From: a bacterium
Lineage (GTDB): Bacteria; JAUVQV01; DATDCY01
Reading direction: 5' to 3'
Length of the DNA: 24,927 nucleotides
Assembly: GCA_036524115.1 (NCBI GenBank)
Contig: DATDCY010000356.1
Span: 1 to 24,927 of the forward strand
The position numbers were made by a program, and so were the translations under genes. Shown piece after piece: positions 17,541 through 24,342 of the stretch. The number at the start of each line of letters is the position of its first letter. The first letter of the stretch is position 1. The notes below the pieces were generated by a model, which was not told the DNA's origin, searched no databases, and was given only the letters and a program-made list of their open reading frames with translations.

Positions 17541-18185
17541 CTACTCCCCGAACGGGTCCTCATTCATCCGCCCGAGCAACCCGTGCCGCGTGCCCTCGAC
17601 GAAGTGGCCGACGTTCGCGAAGGCCATGTAGAGCCAGCGCGGCATCAGGTCCTCGCGCATCAGCGCCACGGCCTCCGGCGGGATCGGCCGCCCCGCGGCG
17701 AGGGCCTCGGCCGCCAGGTCGAGCGAACGGCGCGTCTTCGTGAAGAGTCCCCCGGCGGCCGCCAGGTCCTTGTCCCCGAGCGCCCCGCCGCCGCCGCGGC
17801 CCAGCCCGCCGAGCCACGTCAGTCCTGCCTCACGCGCGAACAGGCGGCACATCTCGACCGCCGTGTCGGTGTGACGGGATTCGAGGAACCCGCAGTTGAC
17901 GAGCGCGGCGACGCTCCTGGGACCGGAGCTGCCGGCCGCGATCCGCATCAGCGCCCGCTTCATGCGCGCCGGCACACCATCCCCGTAGAGCGGGAAGGTC
18001 AGGAGCAGCAGGTCGCTGGCGCGAACGTCCGCGAGAAGCGTCGTCTCGGGGGCGAGCGCCCGGCGCCGGACCTCGATGCCGGCTGCGGCGAGCCGGTCGC
18101 AGAGGTACGCGCCGAACCGCCAGGAAGAGCCCCTCGCCCCTTTCGGGCTCCCGCAGAGCAGCAGCGCCGACCGGATCGCGGTCAC
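17541..18185 (-). CDS. Flavodoxin-fold NAD(P)H-dependent oxidoreductase
   Basis: 214 aa, GTG start overlapping the upstream gene by GTGA. The N-terminus LLLCGSPKGARGSSWRFG looks like the FMN phosphate loop of the NADPH-dependent FMN reductase/NAD(P)H dehydrogenase group; LLLLTFPLYGDGVPARMKRAL is the flavin-side loop and helix. A Gly-rich stretch (GGLGRGGGGALGD) replaces the usual third loop. No cysteine cluster is present, unlike its operon partner. The C-terminal 40 residues are helical and carry a conserved-looking MPRWLYMAFANVGH. Substrate unknown; likely a flavin-dependent reductase of quinones, nitro compounds or iron. Second gene of a two-gene unit divergent from the AraC-type regulator. 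Confidence 0.8.
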   Translation of the reverse strand: MTAIRSALLLCGSPKGARGSSWRFGAYLCDRLAAAGIEVRRRALAPETTLLADVRASDLLLLTFPLYGDGVPARMKRALMRIAAGSSGPRSVAALVNCGFLESRHTDTAVEMCRLFAREAGLTWLGGLGRGGGGALGDKDLAAAGGLFTKTRRSLDLAAEALAAGRPIPPEAVALMREDLMPRWLYMAFANVGHFVEGTRHGLLGRMNEDPFGE

Positions 18186-18754
18186 AGAGCCTCCATGCGC
18201 GTGAGGATGCCGTCGATTGCGGCGCCGACCCCGGCCGCGCCCTCGCTCCTGGCGAGGCAGCCGGCCTGCCAGCGCAGGCCGTTGAAGTTGAGCGCGTTGC
18301 GCCAGACGCGCTGCCGGAACGAGGCCGCGGCCTCCTCGTCGGGACGCTCCTGGATGCCGACGGCGATGATCTCGTACGCCTTGTCCTTCGCCCGCAGCGG
18401 ATGATGCATCTCGCCGCGGAAGACCCGGAAGAACGGGGTCAGAATGCCGATGGAGCGCTCCATCACGGCCTTCAGGTCGGGGTGGTAGCCGCCGAAGACG
18501 ACCGGCGTGAAGAAGACGAGCCGGTCGGCGCGCGCGATCTCCCGGGTGATCGGCCGGCAGTCATCGTCGATGACGCAGACCCCCGGCGTTCGAAGCCAGC
18601 AGCCGAAGCAGCCCGTGCAGGCCGCGATCTTCCGACCGGCGGGCCGGATGACCGTGGTCTCCGAGTCGCCGCGAAAGCGCCGGATCAGGGCATCGCGCGC
18701 CGCCGCGGCGAAGGAGTCCTCGGCGGCGCACGCGTCCAGGATCGCGGTCTTCAT
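18182..18754 (-). CDS. Iron-sulfur flavoprotein-like NADPH-dependent FMN reductase
   Basis: 190 aa from ATG 18754, chosen because GGGGAGG sits 5 nt upstream and the product then starts MKTAILDACA; the frame is open for 39 more codons. Flavodoxin-like fold with LVFFTPVVFGGYHPDLKAVMER. The segment ACTGCFGCWLRTPGVC has cysteines C46, C49, C52 and C60, spaced C-x2-C-x2-C-x7-C, which fits the compact [4Fe-4S] motif of iron-sulfur flavoproteins (C-x2-C-x2-C-x4-7-C); a further C66 follows. It may pass electrons from a reduced donor through the cluster to FMN. First gene of the unit, transcribed away from the AraC regulator. Confidence 0.85.
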   Translation of the reverse strand: MKTAILDACAAEDSFAAAARDALIRRFRGDSETTVIRPAGRKIAACTGCFGCWLRTPGVCVIDDDCRPITREIARADRLVFFTPVVFGGYHPDLKAVMERSIGILTPFFRVFRGEMHHPLRAKDKAYEIIAVGIQERPDEEAAASFRQRVWRNALNFNGLRWQAGCLARSEGAAGVGAAIDGILTRMEAL

Positions 18755-18793
18755 CGGGCCTCCCCGCTCGCGGCAGTTCCCTGACGGGCAACG

Positions 18794-18812
18794 CCAGGCC
18801 GCCGCGGCCAGG
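18794..18812. promoter_or_regulatory. Imperfect palindrome in divergent promoter region, candidate operator
   Basis: CCAGGCCGCCGCGGCCAGG reads as CC-a-GGCCG / CGGCC-a-GG around a CCG centre, mismatched only at the A/A pair. It lies at the predicted transcription start of the flavoprotein genes. Confidence 0.35.
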
Positions 18813-18815
18813 ACG

Positions 18816-18845
18816 AGTCTAGCGCACCTCGGCACGCGCTTGACA
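18816..18845 (-). promoter_or_regulatory. Weak candidate promoter for the flavoprotein operon
   Basis: On the minus strand TAGACT (18821-18816) is a 4/6 -10 box. The only -35-like hexamer is TGTCAA (18845-18840), 18 nt away, a poor match that is the complement of the TTGACA used by the opposite gene. Expected leader about 55 nt. Confidence 0.3.
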
Positions 18846-18868
18846 GCCCCGCGCGGCACTCCGAGAAT
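18840..18868 (+). promoter_or_regulatory. Predicted sigma-70-type promoter of the AraC regulator gene
   Basis: Perfect -35 TTGACA (18840-18845), 17-nt spacer, -10 GAGAAT (18863-18868, 4/6). The ATG follows the -10 after only 10 nt, so the mRNA would be nearly leaderless. GGTCAGGA occurs twice in tandem (18872-18879 and 18881-18888) across the start codon. Confidence 0.6.
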
Positions 18869-18878
18869 CACGGTCAGG

Positions 18879-19859
18879 ATGGTCAGGACTTCGACGGCCG
18901 CCAGGGAGGATCGCGACCCCGCGCGCCTGCGCCTGGAGTTGGGTCGGATCCGCCGCCTCGTCGGCCCGGTGACGCCGGAGCAGCTCCGTTTCGTCGATTG
19001 CTTCGCCGGCGTCTCCGTGGCGTTGTTCGTCCCGGCGGCCGGGCACTGCGGCTACGCGATCCAGCCGGCGCACCGCCACCCCGCCTACTCCTTCATCGTG
19101 AACTTCGACGACCACGGCTCGTATTCCGTGGGCGGGCGGCGCATCGCGGGCGTGCCGGGGACCGTCTCCGCCCTCTCGCCGCAGGTGCCGCACCAGGAGC
19201 ACCCCGGGGAGCAGGTGGCGCGCTACATCGCCGTGCTCGTCGCGCCGGAGCTTTTCGAGCGCGTGAGCCGGGCCTATCCGCGGCCGGTCCCGCGGCCGCT
19301 GCTCGGACACGGCTTCCCGGCGTCCCCGGACCTCGTGCTCGCGCTCAAGGAGTTCATGCGGGAGTGCGACGACCGCCCCCCCGGCGCGGAGGAGGTGCTC
19401 GAGGCGCTGGGCGTGCGGATCGCGCACCTGCTCGTCCGCGGTCTGCTCGGAATCGCCGGCGCCTCGGAACGGGTCGAGCGGCGGGCCGGGGTCGACCGGG
19501 CCATCCACCACATGCACGTCCACTACGGCGAGAAGCTGACCGTGGCCGCCCTGGCGGGGCTGGCCGCGATGTCCCCCTCGCACTTCGCCCGGGTCTTCAG
19601 GACCGAGACCGGGCGGCCGCCCCTGGAGTACCTGCTGGACGTGCGGCTGGAGAAGGCGCGGCAGCTCCTGCGCGGCGCGGATCTTCCGGTCACGGAGATC
19701 GCGCTGCGCTGCGGGTTCGGCACCTCGTCGCACTTCGCCGCGACGTTCCGCCGGCGCTTCGGCACCACCGCGCGGGGCTACCGGGCGACGCTCACCCGCA
19801 GCAGTCCGGCGACAAAGAAGGGGCGGATCCCGAAAGACGCGGCCCGGGCCACGGCGTAG
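18879..19859 (+). CDS. AraC-family transcriptional regulator
   Basis: 326 aa from ATG 18879; earlier in-frame starts fall inside the divergent gene and promoter. The N-terminal sensing domain is cupin-like, with PAHRHPAYSFIVNF (64-76) and PQVPHQEHPG (101-110) as possible ligand or metal positions. The C-terminal tandem helix-turn-helix (about 205-305) is complete: LTVAALAGLAAMSPSHFARVF, then GRPPLEYLLDVRLEKARQLL and VTEIALRCGFGTSSHFAATFRRRFGTTARGYR. It ends in a basic tail. No ribosome site is apparent, consistent with a leaderless mRNA. It is divergent from two flavodoxin-fold reductases and followed by a PPOX-fold flavin protein, so it probably controls these; the inducer is unknown. Confidence 0.92.
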   Translation: MVRTSTAAREDRDPARLRLELGRIRRLVGPVTPEQLRFVDCFAGVSVALFVPAAGHCGYAIQPAHRHPAYSFIVNFDDHGSYSVGGRRIAGVPGTVSALSPQVPHQEHPGEQVARYIAVLVAPELFERVSRAYPRPVPRPLLGHGFPASPDLVLALKEFMRECDDRPPGAEEVLEALGVRIAHLLVRGLLGIAGASERVERRAGVDRAIHHMHVHYGEKLTVAALAGLAAMSPSHFARVFRTETGRPPLEYLLDVRLEKARQLLRGADLPVTEIALRCGFGTSSHFAATFRRRFGTTARGYRATLTRSSPATKKGRIPKDAARATA

Positions 19860-19896
19860 CCTCGTTCCCGAGAACAACAGGGAAGGAGAGCGGCGC

Positions 19897-20319
19897 ATGA
19901 CCAGGGAGGAGATCTTCGCGATGATCCAGGCCCACCCCGTGTTCCACCTCGGGACCGTCGAGGGCGACCAGCCGCGGGTGCGGGCGATGCTCATCTACCG
20001 GGCCGATCACGGCGGCATCGTCTTTCACACCGGAAAGATGCGCGACGTCCACCGCCAGCTCCAGGCGCACCCGAAGACGGAACTGTGCTTCGAGGACACG
20101 GAGCGGATGATCCAGGTGCGGGTCAGCGGCGAGGCCGAGCTCGTGGAGGACCTCGCCCTGAAGCAGGAGATCGCGGCGCACCCGACCCGGGCCTTTCTCA
20201 AGCCCTTCATCGCGGCGCATGGCTACGATCCGCTCGCGGTGTATCGCATCAGGAACCCGGTCGCCACGATCTGGACGATGGCGGAGAACCTGGCGCCGAA
20301 GCGCTCGCTCGCGCTCTGA
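19897..20319 (+). CDS. Pyridoxamine 5'-phosphate oxidase-fold FMN-binding protein
   Basis: 140 aa, ATG start with AAGGAG about 8 nt upstream. The pattern HPVFHLGTVEGDQPRVRAMLIYRADHGGIVFHTGKMRDVHRQLQ is the split-barrel flavin-binding start of the PPOX-like superfamily; CFEDTERMIQVRVSGEAELVED and ATIWTMAENLAPKR follow. Such small members are usually general FMN- or F420-binding reductases or heme/flavin handlers rather than true PNPOx. It lies 37 nt after the AraC gene on the same strand, so it may share that transcript. Function inferred only to fold level. Confidence 0.83.
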   Translation: MTREEIFAMIQAHPVFHLGTVEGDQPRVRAMLIYRADHGGIVFHTGKMRDVHRQLQAHPKTELCFEDTERMIQVRVSGEAELVEDLALKQEIAAHPTRAFLKPFIAAHGYDPLAVYRIRNPVATIWTMAENLAPKRSLAL

Positions 20320-20341
20320 AGCCGGCGACCCGGGGCGCCTC

Positions 20342-20370
20342 TTGACGGCGTCGGGCGCGGCCGCGAGAAT
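20342..20370 (+). promoter_or_regulatory. Predicted promoter of the small methyltransferase gene
   Basis: TTGACG (20342-20347), 17-nt spacer, GAGAAT (20365-20370), then 10 nt to ATG 20381. Identical geometry and the same -10 hexamer as the AraC gene promoter at 18840. Nearly leaderless start predicted. Confidence 0.55.
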
Positions 20371-20380
20371 CCCCGGCACC

Positions 20381-21088
20381 ATGGGCGCGCCCGAACACTC
20401 GCCGCAGAACTACTTCGGCGCCGGCCGCTCCTCGACCTACGACCGGAAGATCCGCGCCAGCCTCCCGGGCTACGAGGCGCTGCACGCGATGGTCGACGAC
20501 CTCCTGCGGCAGGCGCTGCCGGCGCAGGCGCGGCTGCTGATCGTGGGCGCCGGCACGGGGATGGAGCTGGTCACGCTCGGCGAGGCGCACCCCGGGTGGA
20601 GCTTCACGGCGACGGACCTCTCCGCCGAGATGCTGGCGATCGGCCGGGCCAACGTCGAGGCCGCGGGACTCGCGGACCGGGTGCGGTTCCACCTCGGCCC
20701 CGTGCAGGATCTGCCGCCTGATGAGGCGTACGACGCGGCGACGAGCATCCTGATCTCGCATTTCATCAGGGCGCGGGAGGAGCGGGGGCGCTTCTTCGGG
20801 GCGATCGCCGCGCGGCTGCGCCCGGGGGCCCCGTTGGTCACCGCGGAACTCGTCGGCGACCGGCAGGACGCGGGTTGCGCGCATCTGCTGGAGGCGTGGA
20901 AGGGCCACTACGCCGCGGCCGGCATCCCGCCCCGCGAGGTCGAGGAGGACTTCGCCCGCACCGACGCCACCGTGTCATTCATCCCGGAGGCGGCACTGCT
21001 GGCGCTGCTCGCCGGGAGCGGCTTCGCGGACGTCCGCCGCTTCTTCCAGGCGTTCCTCTTCGGCGGCTGGGTGGCGTGCCGGGCGTAG
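20381..21088 (+). CDS. Class I SAM-dependent methyltransferase
   Basis: 235 aa from ATG 20381; the frame is open upstream but the promoter hexamers lie there. Rossmann-fold motif I is LLIVGAGTGMELVTLG (about 52-67), motif II FTATDLSAEMLAIGRAN, then VRFHLGPVQDLP and YDAATSILISHFI, with a late LRPGAPLVTAELVGD strand. The start SPQNYFGAGRSSTYDRKIRASLPGYE resembles small-molecule methyltransferases such as the UbiE/tellurite-resistance-like groups. No ribosome site precedes it. Substrate unknown. Its promoter copies that of the AraC gene, hinting at co-regulation with the flavoprotein island. Confidence 0.87.
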   Translation: MGAPEHSPQNYFGAGRSSTYDRKIRASLPGYEALHAMVDDLLRQALPAQARLLIVGAGTGMELVTLGEAHPGWSFTATDLSAEMLAIGRANVEAAGLADRVRFHLGPVQDLPPDEAYDAATSILISHFIRAREERGRFFGAIAARLRPGAPLVTAELVGDRQDAGCAHLLEAWKGHYAAAGIPPREVEEDFARTDATVSFIPEAALLALLAGSGFADVRRFFQAFLFGGWVACRA

Positions 21089-21156
21089 ACGCCCGCGCGT
21101 TCACTCCTCCCTGCCGGCCTTCGCCACCCGGGCGTGCCCGCCGCTGCCGGATGCGG

Positions 21157-21186
21157 TACACTCTCGCCCCTGCGGGACGGCAGGGG
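21157..21186 (+). promoter_or_regulatory. GGTACACTC element and leader hairpin before the DUF4337 gene
   Basis: TACACT (21157-21162, part of GGTACACTC) is a -10-like box with no good -35. Just downstream CCCCTGC (21167-21173) and GCAGGGG (21180-21186) form a perfect 7-bp hairpin with a 6-nt loop in the expected leader. GGTACACTC recurs upstream of the next gene (21789-21797). Confidence 0.4.
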
Positions 21187-21213
21187 CCCCGGCGCGGGAC
21201 CGAAAGGAGCGGC

Positions 21214-21750
21214 ATGGCCGAGGAGAAGAAGGAGCGGTGGCTCAACTGGCTCGCGCTGACGACGGTGATCTTCGCCGTCTGCGCGACGCTCGCGACGTTC
21301 AAGGGCGGCGGGTACTCGACGCGCTCGGTGCTCAGCCAGACGCAGGCCTCCGACCAGTGGGCCTTCTTCCAGGCCAAGAGCATCAAGGGCTACCTCTACG
21401 AGATCCAGCGCGAGAAGCTGGAGCTCGAGCGCGAGGTCGCGAAGGTCGGCGCGCGCCCCGAGGTGCTCGCGGCCTACGACCGCATGATCGCGAAGTACGC
21501 CGAGAAGACGGCGAAGTACGACAAGGAGAAGGAGGAGATCTCCGCCGCCGCCAAGGGCTTCGAGACGACCCGCGACGAGTCCAAGCGCCACCAGGCGGCC
21601 TTCGGGATCGCGGTGATCTGGCTGCAGATCACGATCCTGCTCTCCTCGATCGCCGCGCTGATGAAGAAGCGCCCGCTGTACTTCACGGCCCTGGCGATCG
21701 GGGCGGCGGGGCTCGTCGCCTTCGCCAACGGCTTCCTGCTCTTCCTCTAG
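21214..21750 (+). CDS. DUF4337 membrane protein
   Basis: 178 aa from ATG 21214 with AAAGGAG upstream. The N-terminal cytoplasmic EEKKERW leads into a membrane helix (about 9-28); then comes GGGYSTRSVLSQTQASDQWAFFQAKSIKGYLYE and a charged coiled-coil stretch (about 60-125) rich in Lys/Glu, then two further helices (about 129-149 and 154-177). This order is the DUF4337 layout. The family has no known function. It sits alone between the small methyltransferase and the glycan genes, with a GC hairpin overlapping its stop (21750-21762). Confidence 0.85.
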   Translation: MAEEKKERWLNWLALTTVIFAVCATLATFKGGGYSTRSVLSQTQASDQWAFFQAKSIKGYLYEIQREKLELEREVAKVGARPEVLAAYDRMIAKYAEKTAKYDKEKEEISAAAKGFETTRDESKRHQAAFGIAVIWLQITILLSSIAALMKKRPLYFTALAIGAAGLVAFANGFLLFL

Positions 21751-21790
21751 CGCCGCCGGCGCGGCCGTTTCCCCGCCCTGTCGAATGGGG

Positions 21791-21796
21791 TACACT
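21791..21796 (+). promoter_or_regulatory. Candidate -10 box upstream of the coiled-coil methyltransferase gene
   Basis: TACACT within GGGGTACACTCCC, 31 nt before ATG 21828. It shares GGTACACTC with the element before the DUF4337 gene; no clear -35 box. Confidence 0.35.
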
Positions 21797-21827
21797 CCCT
21801 CCGCACGCGAGACTGGGTGAACGAGCG

Positions 21828-23117
21828 ATGACCGACGAGAACGCACCGACGGCGCCGGCCGGAGCCGGGCGCCCCGACGTCGACGCCCTCATGGAGCGCG
21901 TCCGCGCCGGCGTGGCGGACAAGCTCGCGCGCGGCGTCTGGACGAAGGAGGAGCTCGACCGCGTCGCGCGCCTGGAGCTGCGGGTGCGCGAGCGGGTCGA
22001 CTTCGGCCCCGACCCGACCGAGGACCTGGCGCTGCTGCACACGCACTGGGACCCGCTCGGGCCGCCGCGCTTCAGCTCCCACCGCGGGGCCGTCGGCCGG
22101 CTGATCGTCCGCGCCAAGGGGCTGCTCTACAAGCTCGTGCGGCCGTTCGCGACCGTCGCGCTCCAGCGCCAGACCGACTTCAACAGCGCGGTCATGCGGC
22201 TGCTCACCGGCGCCACGCTCGGCGTGCGGCCGCTCGAGGAGAGCCACGAGGCGCTGCTGCTCAAGCACGACGAGCTCGAGCGCAGCCACCTCGAGCTCAA
22301 CGCCCGCTGCGGCGAGCTGCTGGCGGAGGTGCGCCGCCTGCAGGCGCGCCTCGAGTCGGTCGAGCGCGCGGGCCTCGCCCCGGAGGCGATCGCCGCGCCG
22401 CGCGCGGTCCCGGCCGCCGGTCCCTCGCCGCTCTCGTACCTCGCGTTCGAGGAGAAGCACCGCGGCCCCGGCGAGGCGGTCAAGGAGAAGCAGCGGCTGT
22501 ACGTGCGCCACTTCGCCGGCGCCCCCGGCCCGGTGCTCGACGCCGGCTGCGGGCGCGGCGAGTTCCTCGAGCTGCTGCGCGAGGCGGGGATCGCCGCCTC
22601 GGGCGTGGACGCCGACCCCGAGATGGCGGCGCGCGGCCGGGAGAAGGGCCTCGACATCGCGGTCGGCGATCTCTTCGCGCACCTGGAGCGGCTCCCGGAC
22701 GGCGCCCTCGGCGGGCTCTTCGCGGCGCAGGTGATCGAGCACCTGACGACGGCGGAGCTGGTCGCCTTCGTGCGCCTGGCCCACGCCAAGCTCGCGCCCG
22801 GCGGGCGGCTCGTCGCGGAGACCATCAACCCGACGAGCCTCGCCACCTTCTCCGGCGCCTTCTACCTCGACCTGACGCACACCCGCCCGGTGCACCCCGA
22901 GGCGCTGCGGTTCCTCCTCGAGGCGACGGGCTTCACCGCGGTGGAGCTGGAGTTCACCTCGCCGATCCCGGACGCGATGAAGCTGCAGCCGATCGACGTC
23001 GCGCACTGGCTGCGCGACGCGGACCGGGAGTTCGTGCGGCTGGTCAACGACAACTTCGGCCGGCTCAACGGCCTCGTCTACGGCCCTCAGGACTATGCTG
23101 CGGTGGCCACGCGCTAG
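21828..23117 (+). CDS. Coiled-coil SAM-dependent methyltransferase, surface-glycan associated
   Basis: 429 aa from ATG 21828 (the frame is open far upstream). The N-terminal 130 residues are helical with no recognised fold. A heptad-like coiled coil spans about 136-181 (LEESHEALLLKHDELERSHLE...). FEEKHRGPGEAVKEKQRLYVRHFAG (207-231) and motif I VLDAGCGRGEFLELL (236-250) open the methyltransferase domain, followed by VDADPEM, FAAQVIEHLTTAELV and LAPGGRLVAETINP. A coiled coil next to a methyltransferase recalls WbdD-like O-antigen chain terminators, though no kinase domain is present and the order differs. It lies 9 nt before a glycosyltransferase gene, supporting a glycan role. Substrate is inferred. 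Confidence 0.85.
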   Translation: MTDENAPTAPAGAGRPDVDALMERVRAGVADKLARGVWTKEELDRVARLELRVRERVDFGPDPTEDLALLHTHWDPLGPPRFSSHRGAVGRLIVRAKGLLYKLVRPFATVALQRQTDFNSAVMRLLTGATLGVRPLEESHEALLLKHDELERSHLELNARCGELLAEVRRLQARLESVERAGLAPEAIAAPRAVPAAGPSPLSYLAFEEKHRGPGEAVKEKQRLYVRHFAGAPGPVLDAGCGRGEFLELLREAGIAASGVDADPEMAARGREKGLDIAVGDLFAHLERLPDGALGGLFAAQVIEHLTTAELVAFVRLAHAKLAPGGRLVAETINPTSLATFSGAFYLDLTHTRPVHPEALRFLLEATGFTAVELEFTSPIPDAMKLQPIDVAHWLRDADREFVRLVNDNFGRLNGLVYGPQDYAAVATR

Positions 23118-23126
23118 CGGAGTGCG

Positions 23127-24329
23127 GTGAAGCAGCCGACGCTGGCGTTCGTCGTCCCGTGGTTCGGCGACGAGGTGCGCGGCGGCGCGGAGCTGCAGGC
23201 CTGGGAGACCGCGCGCGAGCTCTCCCGCCGCGGCTGCCGCGTCGAGGTGCTGACGACCTGCGCGCGCTCGTTCCTGCACCGCTGGGACGAGAACGTGCAC
23301 CGCCCCGGCGCGAGCGAGCGCGAGGGCGTGACCGTGCGCCGCTTTCCGGTCGACCGGCGCGACGAGGCGCGCTTCGGCGCCGCGACCCGGGCGCTGCACG
23401 GCGGCGCGCGCCCCACGCTGGCGGTCGAGCACGATTTTGTCGCCGAGAACATCAACAGCGCCGCGCTGTACCGCTTCATCGCCGAGAACGCGGAGCAGTA
23501 CCTCTTCGTCTTCACGCCGTACCTCTACGGCACCACGCTCGCCGGCGCCGCGGTGCGCCCCGACCGCAGCCTGCTGATCCCCTGCCTGCACGACGAGCCG
23601 TACGCGTACCTCGAGGCGGTGGCCCGCACCTTTCGCGGCGTGCGCGGCTCGCTCTTCTTCACGCCCGAGGAGGCGGCCCTCGCCCGCCGCGTCTGCGGCG
23701 GCGCCGAGCCGCCCGGGCGGGTCACCGGCGGCGGGCTCGACACGCACCTGCGGGGCGAGGCCGCGCGCTTCCGCGGCGCCTCCGGGGTCGACGGCCCCTA
23801 CCTGCTGTACGTCGGGCGCCTCGACGAGGGGAAGAACACCCATGTCGCCATGGCCTACGCCGGCGCCTGGGCGCGCCGCCGCGGCGGCGGGGAGCGGCTC
23901 GTGCTCGTCGGCGGCGGCCCGCTGGCGATCCCCGACGATTCCGCGCTCGTCGCCGCCGGCGTGCTCGACGAGCAGGGGAAGATGGACGCGTGCGCCGGCG
24001 CCCTCGCGCTGTGCCAGCCGTCGGTGAACGAGAGCTTCTCGCGCGTGGTCATGGAGTCGTGGCTCAACGAGGTGCCCGTGCTCGTGCACGCCGACTGCGC
24101 GGTCACGGTGGGCCACTGCCGCCGCAGCGGGGGCGGCCTGTGGTTCCGCGGCTTCCTCGAGTTCGCGGAGGCCGCCGACCTGCTGGCGGGCGACGAGGCG
24201 CTGCGCCGGCGGCTCGGGCAGGCCGGGCGCCGCTACGTGCTCGCCGAGTGCTCCTGGGACGTGGTGTGCGGCCGGATCGTGCGCGCGGTGGCCGAGCTCA
24301 CCGGCGAGCGGCTCGCGGTCGGCGGCTAG
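23127..24329 (+). CDS. GT4-family glycosyltransferase
   Basis: 400 aa from GTG 23127. The GT-B N-terminal half opens LAFVVPWFGDEVRGGAELQAWETARELSRRG (6-36), with the Gly-Gly loop for the acceptor/donor site, and contains FVFTPYLYGTTLAGA and IPCLHDEPYAY. The donor half has YLLYVGRLDEGKNTHVAM (225-242), LVLVGGGPLAIPDD and EX7E NESFSRVVMESWLNEVPVLVH (E302, E310). It follows the coiled-coil methyltransferase by 9 nt and is not a close relative of the minus-strand glycosyltransferase pair. Likely part of a second glycan operon that continues beyond the window. Sugar unknown. Confidence 0.9.
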   Translation: MKQPTLAFVVPWFGDEVRGGAELQAWETARELSRRGCRVEVLTTCARSFLHRWDENVHRPGASEREGVTVRRFPVDRRDEARFGAATRALHGGARPTLAVEHDFVAENINSAALYRFIAENAEQYLFVFTPYLYGTTLAGAAVRPDRSLLIPCLHDEPYAYLEAVARTFRGVRGSLFFTPEEAALARRVCGGAEPPGRVTGGGLDTHLRGEAARFRGASGVDGPYLLYVGRLDEGKNTHVAMAYAGAWARRRGGGERLVLVGGGPLAIPDDSALVAAGVLDEQGKMDACAGALALCQPSVNESFSRVVMESWLNEVPVLVHADCAVTVGHCRRSGGGLWFRGFLEFAEAADLLAGDEALRRRLGQAGRRYVLAECSWDVVCGRIVRAVAELTGERLAVGG

Positions 24330-24342
24330 ACAAGGAGGAGTC

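Noticed and set aside
18829-18845. GGCACGCGCTTGACA as a sigma-54 (-24/-12) promoter
   Set aside because: Spacing between GGCAC and TTG is one base short and the -12 GC is absent; the sigma-70 reading is better.
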